NCBI RefSeq assembly: GCF_048898065.1 | Contig: NZ_JBLWFI010000001.1 | Span: 310,001 to 374,000, forward strand | DNA length: 64,000 bases | Direction of reading: 5' to 3' | DNA from: Tepidibacillus_B infernus | Lineage (GTDB): Bacteria > Bacillota > Bacilli > Tepidibacillales > Tepidibacillaceae | In this document: positions 53,351 to 60,489 of the stretch, piece by piece | Position numbering within the stretch: the stretch's first letter is position 1 | How the letters are laid out: every line of letters begins with the position of its first letter | The notes under the pieces: generated by a model | Told to the model about the DNA's origin: nothing | What the model saw: only the letters and a program-made list of their open reading frames with translations | Databases searched by the model: none | Made by a program: the position numbers and the translations under genes

Positions 53351-53379
53351 ATTTTAATTGAATCCAAACTGATTGTCAA
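53351..53379 (-). promoter_or_regulatory. SigA promoter of the HTH regulator
   Basis: On the - strand, perfect TTGACA (complement of 53374-53379), a 17-bp spacer and TAAAAT (complement of 53351-53356). An imperfect palindrome of the type TTCAATTAAAA/ATTTCAATGAA covers the -10 and could be an autoregulatory operator. Confidence 0.75.
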
Positions 53380-53471
53380 TTTTATGATAGGAATCTTATC
53401 TAAAAGAAGGATATTTTCATTGAAATATAGAAAATTATAGAAAAGAATAATGAATAGCATTACACGTTACT

Positions 53472-53501
53472 GTTTTTATCTTACTTAAGTAGAATTGAAA
53501 T
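53472..53501 (+). repeat. Solitary degenerate type I-B CRISPR repeat upstream of cas6
   Basis: Thirty bases beginning GTTTTTATCTTAC and ending GAATTGAAAT. From memory, the common 30-nt repeat of Firmicutes type I-B systems begins GTTTTTATC, then has TACCTATGAG and ends GAATTGAAAC; about 25 of 30 positions agree. The centre is a perfect palindrome, TACTTAAGTA at 53482-53491. The last 8 nt, ATTGAAAT, correspond to the Cas6-generated 5' handle. Only one copy is present, in the direction of the cas operon. It is not an array. Confidence 0.75.
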
Positions 53502-53703
53502 GCGTACCAATAACCGTATATGTATCAGAGCTATATGTTTGCTACTGGTTTTGTTGGTTATAGCTTCATATAGTGATATGTAGTTAAAGGTATTACTCGA
53601 TAAAATTAAAAGAACTAAAATTTTTTAGAATTCTTAAATAAATAGAAGGGTAAAGATAATAAGATGGAGAATATTTTCTTAGGAGTTGAGAAGGAGGGGA
53701 ATA

Positions 53704-54450
53704 ATGCGTTTTACAATTACACTATCGGGAAGTAATTCGCACATTATTTTACCAGTACATCATAACGCTCTCATTCAATCTGCGATTTATCATAATCTTA
53801 GCCCACAATTATCAAATTTTCTACACAATAGTGGATTCATCATTGATAATCGTCAATTCAAATTGTTTGCTTTTTCTCGTATTTTGGGAAAATACAAAAT
53901 ATTACGACATGAGCAAAAGATTCAATTTGAAAACGCTATTAGATTAATCATTACTTCTCCAGTACACGAATTTGTTCATGACATAACACAAATTTTATTA
54001 AAGGATGGATTTCGTATAGGGAATCAATTATTGAAAGTAGAATCACTTGATATTGATATCCCTATGGTTGATCAAGATGAACTTCTCATTCAAACGCTTT
54101 CACCTGTCGTAGCTTATTCCACAATGAATCGACCAGATGGACGAAGATATACTGCATATTTTGAACCGCGAGAAGAAGATTTTAAAACAATTGTTATTCA
54201 AAACCTATTACGGAAAGGGAAAATACTTTATGGAGAAGACTACCCATTTACAGAAACAACCTTTAAGCCAATCGGTCAACATAAACAAAATGTAATAAAA
54301 TACATAAAAAAATGTCATGAAACCATTATTAAAGGATATTCGGGTCGCTTTATTTTAAAAGGGGATCGGAAAATATTACAGACGGCTATTGATGTGGGTC
54401 TAGGATCAAAGAATTCGATGGGATGCGGATTAGTGGAGATAATAAAGTAG
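53704..54450 (+). CDS. cas6: CRISPR pre-crRNA endoribonuclease Cas6
   Basis: Processes pre-crRNA within each repeat to leave an 8-nt 5' handle. About 248 residues with two ferredoxin-like domains. The start MRFTITLSG is followed by the N-terminal fold; the C-terminal glycine-rich loop is seen as VGLGSKNSMGCGLVEI. A His near residue 25-26 (LPVHHNALIQ) is the probable catalytic residue. ATG 53704 follows AAGGAGGGGAATA; in-frame codons from 53686 are upstream of this site. First gene of the type I-B operon, 22 bp before cas8b. Confidence 0.93.
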   Translation: MRFTITLSGSNSHIILPVHHNALIQSAIYHNLSPQLSNFLHNSGFIIDNRQFKLFAFSRILGKYKILRHEQKIQFENAIRLIITSPVHEFVHDITQILLKDGFRIGNQLLKVESLDIDIPMVDQDELLIQTLSPVVAYSTMNRPDGRRYTAYFEPREEDFKTIVIQNLLRKGKILYGEDYPFTETTFKPIGQHKQNVIKYIKKCHETIIKGYSGRFILKGDRKILQTAIDVGLGSKNSMGCGLVEIIK

Positions 54451-54472
54451 TTTAATAAAGTGGGGTGAGAAG

Positions 54473-56545
54473 ATGAATTTACCACAAATAACAGCCTATA
54501 TCGGTGCAAAACAAAGGCGTAATCAACAGCCACTAGATTCAAGAATTAAGACACCTAAGCTGAATTTAAAGGAAAATGAACAGGCCTATATTCTTTTTAT
54601 GACCTTCGATTTGGATCGCAATCAGATTTTTTTTGATGATCCATTGCCCTATAATGAGCAGCAGCCTAAGGCATTTAACTATTTTGGCAATAATCCTGGT
54701 GCCTCGTCTCAAAGTTATGTAGTGCGTGAAGTAGGCTCTCTTTATTATCTATTAACTACTGTATGGAATGATTTGTTTATCTCGCTTAAACAACAGAGTA
54801 TGGAGGAGTGTGAGCTAGCACAACTGATTCTAGAGTTGCAGGAGAACTCTCTTGTTACTTTAGGAGATAAGTTAGGAGAGGGTAATGTTCAATTAGAACG
54901 AATCTATTTTCCGCCTAGTAAAGAGACAAGTATTGAAATAAACAAAGAGAAGAAAGCTATCATTCTAAATGGAAAAGAGTACAAGGGCGATGCATTCATT
55001 CAGTATCTTCGTGAGGATGATCATAAACGAAATAAATATCTCTTAATTATTCCAAGAGTTCATAAAAATGGTGAGAAAACGATCATCTCTCAGCATCCAG
55101 ATTATATTCAATTTGTAATGAGAAAAAATAAAATTGGAGTGTCAGTTACAAAAGTTAATAAAGTTACCCATGAACAAGAAGAGCGAGTTTGCTATCTTTG
55201 CCATGCGAAAAAGGCAGATGTCTCCATTAAGAACTCAACTAAGTTTAGTCTATCTGGCATTAATAAATTTTTCACAACAACTACAATCAATTCATCTCGT
55301 TATCATAAAAGTGGAACAAACTATGATGATGTTTACTCATTTTGTGGAGAATGTTATCAAGATCTGTTAGCTGGGGAAAATGCGATAGAGCAGCGCCTGG
55401 TGGGAAGGATTGCTCGTGAACGTGTTTTTATTCTACCAGAAGGTCTGTTAGATTCCTTTGACTATGATTACATAACCAAAATTAAAGATCATATAGACTT
55501 TGCTTTTAAAAGTAAAGATGCGGAAGAATGGCTGAAGAATGTTGAGGCAGAAAGCAAAGAGATGGAACAGAGCCAATATATTGTTCATTTTATCGTCTAT
55601 CGAACGGATGGCAAATCAGTGACTCTATTGGATTCGTTTGAAGATGTTCCTGTGTCTCGTTTTCTATTGTTGAATCGTATGTTTAGTAGTTTTGCTCATC
55701 AAATCAAACCTCACATCAAAGGATTCTCATTGGGCAGTATTTATCACATCATCCCAGTTCGAGAATCAGATAAAGGTCAAGTAGATGTTGGACGAGTACT
55801 CTCAATGTATAAAGCGATCTTATCAGGCTATTTGGTTGAGCGTGAAACGATCTATGCTTATGCATCTGAGGCGCTCGATAAGGGAATGCGACAGCTTTCC
55901 AAGAATAGAATAGATAACTATAAAAATCTTAAATTCGATTTTTATCATAAAAATGAACTGGAAAATTTTTTTATTAAGAGAATTGTGATGAGCTATCTCG
56001 TATTTATGCAGACTTTACAAGCATTAAACATTTTAAATAAACCATTCTTTCAAAAGAGCGATAAGGAGGGTGAGAAGATGAATGAAGCAAACAACAATTC
56101 AAAATATTTAAGTAGTATCAATGAAATGGAGAACTTTATTGCTCAGCAAGGGTTTACAAGTGAAGCAAAAGCTCTCTTTTTCCTTGGTACATTGCTGCAT
56201 CGTGTTGCTGTAGCTCAGTATCAAAAGGAACACAAAACTAAGCCAATCTTAAAGAAGATCCAATTCCAAGGGATGGATCAACACGAAATTCTAAGACTAT
56301 ATAAAGAAATTATTGAGAAATTACGGCAGTATAACAAAATGACGCTTTTCTCTGAACATCTAATGAATCGCTATCATCATTATCATGGAGTATTACGTAA
56401 AGACTGGCCCTTAAGTGATCATGCCAATGTATTTTATATTATGGCTGGCTATGCTTATATGGTAGGAAATATGGCACCAGACCTATCCAAAGCCGAAATT
56501 GCATCAATTGAAGCTGAATCAGATATTGAGTCTATTGAAGAATAA
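54473..56545 (+). CDS. cas8b: Type I-B Cascade large subunit Cas8b (Csh1 family)
   Basis: Large subunit of the effector complex, expected to recognise the PAM and recruit Cas3. The 690-residue protein has a treble-clef-like zinc pair, CYLCHAKK near residue 240 and CGEC near 292, typical of the Csh1/TM1802 group. The C-terminal part is helical, like a fused small subunit. ATG 54473 follows GGGGTGAGA. Position between cas6 and cas7 confirms the subtype. Confidence 0.92.
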   Translation: MNLPQITAYIGAKQRRNQQPLDSRIKTPKLNLKENEQAYILFMTFDLDRNQIFFDDPLPYNEQQPKAFNYFGNNPGASSQSYVVREVGSLYYLLTTVWNDLFISLKQQSMEECELAQLILELQENSLVTLGDKLGEGNVQLERIYFPPSKETSIEINKEKKAIILNGKEYKGDAFIQYLREDDHKRNKYLLIIPRVHKNGEKTIISQHPDYIQFVMRKNKIGVSVTKVNKVTHEQEERVCYLCHAKKADVSIKNSTKFSLSGINKFFTTTTINSSRYHKSGTNYDDVYSFCGECYQDLLAGENAIEQRLVGRIARERVFILPEGLLDSFDYDYITKIKDHIDFAFKSKDAEEWLKNVEAESKEMEQSQYIVHFIVYRTDGKSVTLLDSFEDVPVSRFLLLNRMFSSFAHQIKPHIKGFSLGSIYHIIPVRESDKGQVDVGRVLSMYKAILSGYLVERETIYAYASEALDKGMRQLSKNRIDNYKNLKFDFYHKNELENFFIKRIVMSYLVFMQTLQALNILNKPFFQKSDKEGEKMNEANNNSKYLSSINEMENFIAQQGFTSEAKALFFLGTLLHRVAVAQYQKEHKTKPILKKIQFQGMDQHEILRLYKEIIEKLRQYNKMTLFSEHLMNRYHHYHGVLRKDWPLSDHANVFYIMAGYAYMVGNMAPDLSKAEIASIEAESDIESIEE

Positions 56546-56579
56546 AACGCATTATGCGATATAAGGAGGAATAATTAAG

Positions 56580-57635
56580 ATGGTTGTTAAACAAAATAGC
56601 GATTTTATTTTTGCATTTGAAGCTGTGATGACCAATCCCAATGGCGACCCGGATCAGGAGAACAAGCCGCGTATGGATTATGAGACGTCAACTGTATTAG
56701 TTAGTGATGCTCGACGTAAACGCGACATCCGTGACTTTCTGAAAGAAAAGGGTTTTCCAATTTTTGTTGATACGTTGGCAGATAAGAAGGTGCCAATGGA
56801 TAAGATGTTTGAAGAAGTTTATAACCAATGGCTAGGTGATCAGACACAATTAGATGAATTGCTAGATGGGGATGATCAACTAGCTCAACTGTGGAAGGAA
56901 TTGGAGTTAGATGGTATAAAAACTTATGCAGAATTAAGTGAGAAAATTAAAAAGGATAAAAAGAAAAAGGAGTTAATCTCTGATGTTAACAATCTCTTTT
57001 TAACCCAGATAATTAAAAAATCTCTAATCGACATCCGTCTTTTTGGTAGTGCAATGGCGGTGGGTGATGTTACACGAACATATACAGGATCTGTTCAGAT
57101 CACATGGGGGTATTCCCTGCATCCAGCCGAACTGGTCAAATCAAATACAATCACCTCGATCATGAATGATGATTCTTCTACATTTGGTAAGAAGCATAAA
57201 CTTTACTATGCTTTAGTTGCTCATTATGGAACGGTTAATAAATTTAGTGCACGTAATACTGGAATGACGGAAGAAGACCGTGATTTATTCCGCAAATCGC
57301 TTGTTCAAGGAATGATGGCGAATCAGACCGATAGCAAACAGGGACAGGCTCCTCTCTTCTACCTAGAAGTGATCTATAATCCTAACTTTGACGGCTACTT
57401 AGGAGATCTTCGCCGTTTTCTAAAAGTGTCAGAGCAGTATGAACAAAAAGCCATTCGCAGCCTTCAAGACCTGTATGTCGATTTTCACGAATTAACAAAG
57501 GTGATTGACGAGATGAAGGTTCGGGGCTATATTGATCAAGTCATCGGCTGGTTCCATCCCTATGCCAATAAGGAGCATTTGCTCAATATTCCAGAGTATG
57601 AAGTGGTTGATCTTTGGGCTCCAGTCACTAACTAA
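56580..57635 (+). CDS. cas7: Type I-B Cascade backbone Cas7 (Csh2 family)
   Basis: RRM-fold backbone subunit that coats the crRNA spacer. The 351-residue protein has the family start FIFAFEAVMTNPNGDPDQEN near residue 8, the segment DIRLFGSAMAVGD near 155 and TGSVQITWGYSLHPAE. ATG 56580 follows AAGGAGGAATAATTAAG, the best ribosome site of the operon, consistent with Cas7 being needed in several copies. It lies 34 bp after cas8b. Confidence 0.95.
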   Translation: MVVKQNSDFIFAFEAVMTNPNGDPDQENKPRMDYETSTVLVSDARRKRDIRDFLKEKGFPIFVDTLADKKVPMDKMFEEVYNQWLGDQTQLDELLDGDDQLAQLWKELELDGIKTYAELSEKIKKDKKKKELISDVNNLFLTQIIKKSLIDIRLFGSAMAVGDVTRTYTGSVQITWGYSLHPAELVKSNTITSIMNDDSSTFGKKHKLYYALVAHYGTVNKFSARNTGMTEEDRDLFRKSLVQGMMANQTDSKQGQAPLFYLEVIYNPNFDGYLGDLRRFLKVSEQYEQKAIRSLQDLYVDFHELTKVIDEMKVRGYIDQVIGWFHPYANKEHLLNIPEYEVVDLWAPVTN

Positions 57636-57649
57636 GATGGAGGGTTACA

Positions 57650-58411
57650 ATGAAACTCCTAACATTTCGTTTACAAGGTAAAATGGCACACTTTCGTCGT
57701 TATTACTCCAATTCTTCTGCACTTACCTATTCCATTCCGCCTAGGACAACGATAACTGGAATAATAGCTGGCTTACTAGGTTATGAGCGAGATACCTATT
57801 ATGATCTTTTCTCTCTCGATAAATGTAAGATTGCAGTTGCCAATCGAGCACCAATCAAGAAACAGGTTCAAAAGATGAACTTACTTATGGTTAAGAGTCT
57901 AAATGACTTTAACGGATCAAAGGAGCATCATAGCCAGACGCCGACGGAGTATATTTTACCTCAGAATATTCGCTCTGGAATTATCGACTATCAAGTCTGG
58001 ATGTATCATCAAGATAAGGAAGTAATGGAGAAATTGAGTCAACTTTTTCAAAGCACTCGGTATGGTTATTCCAGTTATGGTATTTCTCTGGCACTTGGAT
58101 CAGCCTCACATCTTGGCTGGTTGCAGTTTGAAGGCGAGTTAGAAGGGGAAGAAGAGTCTGCTTCAAGGAGTATTGAGCTTTCTTCTGTAGTTCCTGCCAA
58201 AAATATAACAAGATTGGAGATGACATATACAGCTGACTCTAGTTATCGCCTGATAAAAGAAGACATACCGCTCGAGTTTGATCAGAATCGTAGACTAACA
58301 GAGATGGGTAAGGGCGATATGGTTATCAATCTATTATCAAATCCAATTAAGGCGGAAGTAGCAAAGCATGTGAAGTTAAGCAATGGGAATCATATTACAT
58401 GGATGGAATAA
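57650..58411 (+). CDS. cas5: Type I-B Cascade subunit Cas5 (Cas5b/Csh type)
   Basis: Caps the 5' handle of the crRNA in Cascade. The 253-residue protein shows the Cas5 N terminus KLLTFRLQGKMAHFRRYYSN followed by TYSIPPRTTITGIIAGLLGYERD, and the C-terminal glycine-rich loop SYGISLALGSASHLGW. It lies 14 bp after cas7 with ribosome site TGGAGGGT. The operon is broken after this gene by an IS110 element; cas3 would normally follow directly. Confidence 0.94.
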   Translation: MKLLTFRLQGKMAHFRRYYSNSSALTYSIPPRTTITGIIAGLLGYERDTYYDLFSLDKCKIAVANRAPIKKQVQKMNLLMVKSLNDFNGSKEHHSQTPTEYILPQNIRSGIIDYQVWMYHQDKEVMEKLSQLFQSTRYGYSSYGISLALGSASHLGWLQFEGELEGEEESASRSIELSSVVPAKNITRLEMTYTADSSYRLIKEDIPLEFDQNRRLTEMGKGDMVINLLSNPIKAEVAKHVKLSNGNHITWME

Positions 58412-58419
58412 ATCGAATT

Positions 58420-58448
58420 GGCATCGGTTTTGGAATGCTTCCGATGCC
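58420..58448 (+). terminator. Hairpin after cas5, weak terminator
   Basis: A perfect 8-bp stem, GGCATCGG with CCGATGCC, 13-nt loop, followed by only TTTGT. It could end the cas6-cas8b-cas7-cas5 transcript now that the operon is split. Confidence 0.45.
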
Positions 58449-58523
58449 TTTGTCGTATAAAGCCCAGCGGTAATATGTCAAGCACAAAAAAATAAAGAAT
58501 TGGAAATTATTTTGGGATAGAAG

Positions 58524-58544
58524 TAAAAATCCCTTAAAAAAGGG
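58524..58544 (-). terminator. Possible terminator of the IS110 transposase
   Basis: On the - strand: CCCTT, TTTT loop, AAGGG, then ATTTTT. The stem is only 5 bp. Confidence 0.4.
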
Positions 58545-58638
58545 TATACCAAATAGCCCTCACCTAATTACCAATTTTTGTTATTGAAATTTTGCTTGTG
58601 AGGCTCTGCTCGAAGGATGTGAAATAATCGAAAGTTGA

Positions 58639-59874
58639 TTAATTTCTCCTTTCTGGTGGTGTGTACAATTGATTGGTGCTTAGTAGCGAATACACCAATC
58701 GTACCAATTTTCTAGCAGTAAGGACGAGTGCTCTTTTGTGTTGATGTTTAGGGACTTCGTTATATTTCTTTTGGTAAAACGCTCTGTATTCGGAATCATG
58801 TTGACGAACTTTATCAGCTGCCTGTATCAAATAGTATCGTAGATACTTGTTTCCAGAATTTAATCGATTCGTATCATCCGATTCGAATTCACCAGATTGA
58901 TACTGACTCCATCTAAGGCCAGCGTAACTAGCTAAAGCATGATGATTTTTAAATCGTTTGATGTCGCCAATCTCAGCAATAAGACCAGCTGCATAAACAT
59001 CCCCAACCCCTTTTATTGAGGTTAACGTCTGTGGGATGCCTTTCATGAGTTTGGCAATTTCACGATCAAGCCGTTTCACTTCGGATTCCATATGTCTAAT
59101 TACACTTAAAGAAACGGAAAGTGAAATGTTGACTGGATCGGCCATTGCTTTATTTAGACGATATGATGAGCGAGCAAGTTTTTGAAGATACTTTGCAATT
59201 TCTTCCGGATTTTCGAAGCGATTTTTTCCCTTCTCTTGAAGAAATTGAATGAGTTCTTCCATGGACATTTGGGTAATTTGTTCAGGCTCTAGTTCTTCAA
59301 TAACCGCTAAACTTGTGGATCCAAACATATTAGAAAAGGGATTATCCTGACGAAGTCCACTAAATTTTAAGAAGACTTGGTTAAGGAAGTAAATTTTATC
59401 CCTTGTAATATTTTGCATCAAATGAAATCGGGTTCTTGTCAAACGCTGCAAGGCTTCATACTGAATCGTATCTTTCATTTCCATAGGCAGTCGTCCGAAA
59501 CGCAGGTGGTCTGCGATAACCCAGGCATCAATGCGGTCGTTCTTAACTAGAGTGTCATACCCTTTTTTAAAACGAGCCACTTTACGCGCATTTAAGACGT
59601 ATACATGTGATTGAAAGGAAGGTTCGTATCCCTTTAGTTGTTCTCGTAGATAGTGAGCAAGATGCCAACCAAGGTTTGAGGTGGCCTCCATTCCAATCTG
59701 GAACAAGTTTAGCTTCTTTTTTTTCGCTGTTTCTAATATTCTTTGGATCAGGGTGTCTGCCCCATTTTGATCATTAGGAACAGAAAAAGAAGCTAATGAA
59801 TCTCCGTCTCCGTCCATGAATTGAACATGGTGAGATTTTAAGCTTACGTCTATACCAACTAGCATTTTCGACAT
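58639..59874 (-). CDS. IS110-family DEDD transposase/recombinase
   Basis: A 411-residue recombinase. The N-terminal RuvC-like domain has Asp9 (VGIDVS), Glu63 (MEATSNLGW), and Asp113 and Asp116 (KNDRIDAWVIADH), the DEDD tetrad. The C-terminal Tnp domain shows LTSIKGVGDVYAAGLIAEIG near 288 and HALASYAGLRWSQ near 315, containing the conserved catalytic Ser region. The frame is complete, so the element may be active. ATG 59874 follows AGGAGGTGATTCT on the - strand. IS110 enzymes use a bridge RNA made from the element's own non-coding end. Confidence 0.95.
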   Translation of the reverse strand: MSKMLVGIDVSLKSHHVQFMDGDGDSLASFSVPNDQNGADTLIQRILETAKKKKLNLFQIGMEATSNLGWHLAHYLREQLKGYEPSFQSHVYVLNARKVARFKKGYDTLVKNDRIDAWVIADHLRFGRLPMEMKDTIQYEALQRLTRTRFHLMQNITRDKIYFLNQVFLKFSGLRQDNPFSNMFGSTSLAVIEELEPEQITQMSMEELIQFLQEKGKNRFENPEEIAKYLQKLARSSYRLNKAMADPVNISLSVSLSVIRHMESEVKRLDREIAKLMKGIPQTLTSIKGVGDVYAAGLIAEIGDIKRFKNHHALASYAGLRWSQYQSGEFESDDTNRLNSGNKYLRYYLIQAADKVRQHDSEYRAFYQKKYNEVPKHQHKRALVLTARKLVRLVYSLLSTNQLYTPPERRN

Positions 59875-60210
59875 AGAATCACCTCCTGATAGTAGTTAAT
59901 CAAGCAAATCTTAGACCTGGGTGCCCATGGGAATCATCTAGAACAACCTCGTCATCAGCACTCATTTCCATATAGAAGTCAATCAGGGTGCTACTCCCCC
60001 TTCTAAGTGGAAGGCGCAACCAGCGGTTAGAAAATTCAATGATGAGTCATGGGTAGCAGGCTTAAAAAGCAGTACACAAAAGTTGCCCGCAAGGAGTGAA
60101 AGAAACTTCCTAAGAAAAGCTTGTCGACACCATTGTCCCATGAGCAGGCCAAAGATTCTATAAAAAATGACGGAGTAAAGTGCTGGAGCCTCCTCCATTC
60201 TTCGTCATTC
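59875..60210 (-). ncRNA. Candidate IS110 bridge RNA region
   Basis: Non-coding DNA directly upstream of the transposase. In IS110-group elements this flank encodes the bridge RNA with target- and donor-binding loops. Structure is visible: AATGACG (60166-60172) pairs with CGTCATT (60203-60209) around an inner stem TGGAG-CCTC-CTCCA (60184-60197), leaving an internal loop; and TCATGGG (60047-60053) can pair with CCCATGA (60137-60143). The exact RNA ends are unknown. Confidence 0.4.
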
Positions 60211-60489
60211 TCGATATTCAGTTTTAAAGGTACAACAAATAAACGTAAGAGGGCTGTCCCCCTACAGATTAGAACAACATATTATTCAATTTACTTAATT
60301 TAATTACTCGCCTCTGGCTTCCCCACCAGTTGGGGTAAGACAAGGGGGTAAAACAATTTTATTTTTGATGAGGAAGCCGAAAGGCTTATCATAAACCCTA
60401 TAGGAATCTAGAGTGATTTCAGAGGATCCGGATCGACTGGAAATTCTTCTAGAAGGAGCTCTTACTACTAATATACGAGGAGTGATAAA
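60211..60489. other. Structured intergenic DNA between the IS110 element and cas3
   Basis: No gene is supported. It contains CCCCA/TGGGG (60321-60335), a GAAA-loop hairpin AAGCC-GAAA-GGCTT (60374-60387), and a long imperfect hairpin with ends TCTAGA (60408-60413 and 60448-60453) and ATTTC/GAAAT inside, just before the cas3 ribosome site ACGAGGAGTG. Part may belong to the IS end. A promoter for cas3 is expected here but was not clear. Confidence 0.5.

Larger units (their letters stand above)
53312..53703. other. Intergenic region between the HTH regulator and the cas operon
   Basis: 392 bp, AT-rich, without a supported gene. It holds the divergent promoter of the HTH gene, two direct copies of TTCATTGAAAT (53342-53352 and 53416-53426), the CRISPR-repeat-like sequence at 53472-53501, a possible hairpin AGCTATA (53529-53535) with TATAGCT (53559-53565), and presumably the cas promoter. 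The clearest cas -35/-10 pair could not be fixed. Confidence 0.7.
58450..60290 (-). mobile_element. IS110-family insertion sequence (limits approximate)
   Basis: One DEDD transposase gene with about 190 bp of non-coding flank on its 3' side and several hundred bases on its 5' side, placed between cas5 and cas3 and transcribed against the cas operon. IS110 elements have no terminal inverted repeats and often make no target duplication, so the exact ends cannot be read without an empty site. The larger flank being upstream of the transposase fits the IS110 rather than the IS1111 group. Confidence 0.6.

Noticed and set aside
53582..53612. Second degenerate CRISPR repeat downstream of the first
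   Set aside because: Only about 14 of 21 aligned positions agree in AT-rich DNA and the 80-nt distance is too long for one spacer; kept only as a remark in the finding, not as a feature.
58690..58706. A 9-base match (CGTACCAAT) between the orphan-repeat spacer-like seed and the IS110 transposase gene
   Set aside because: A 9-base match is expected by chance about once in two windows of this size; no PAM or extended pairing supports it.
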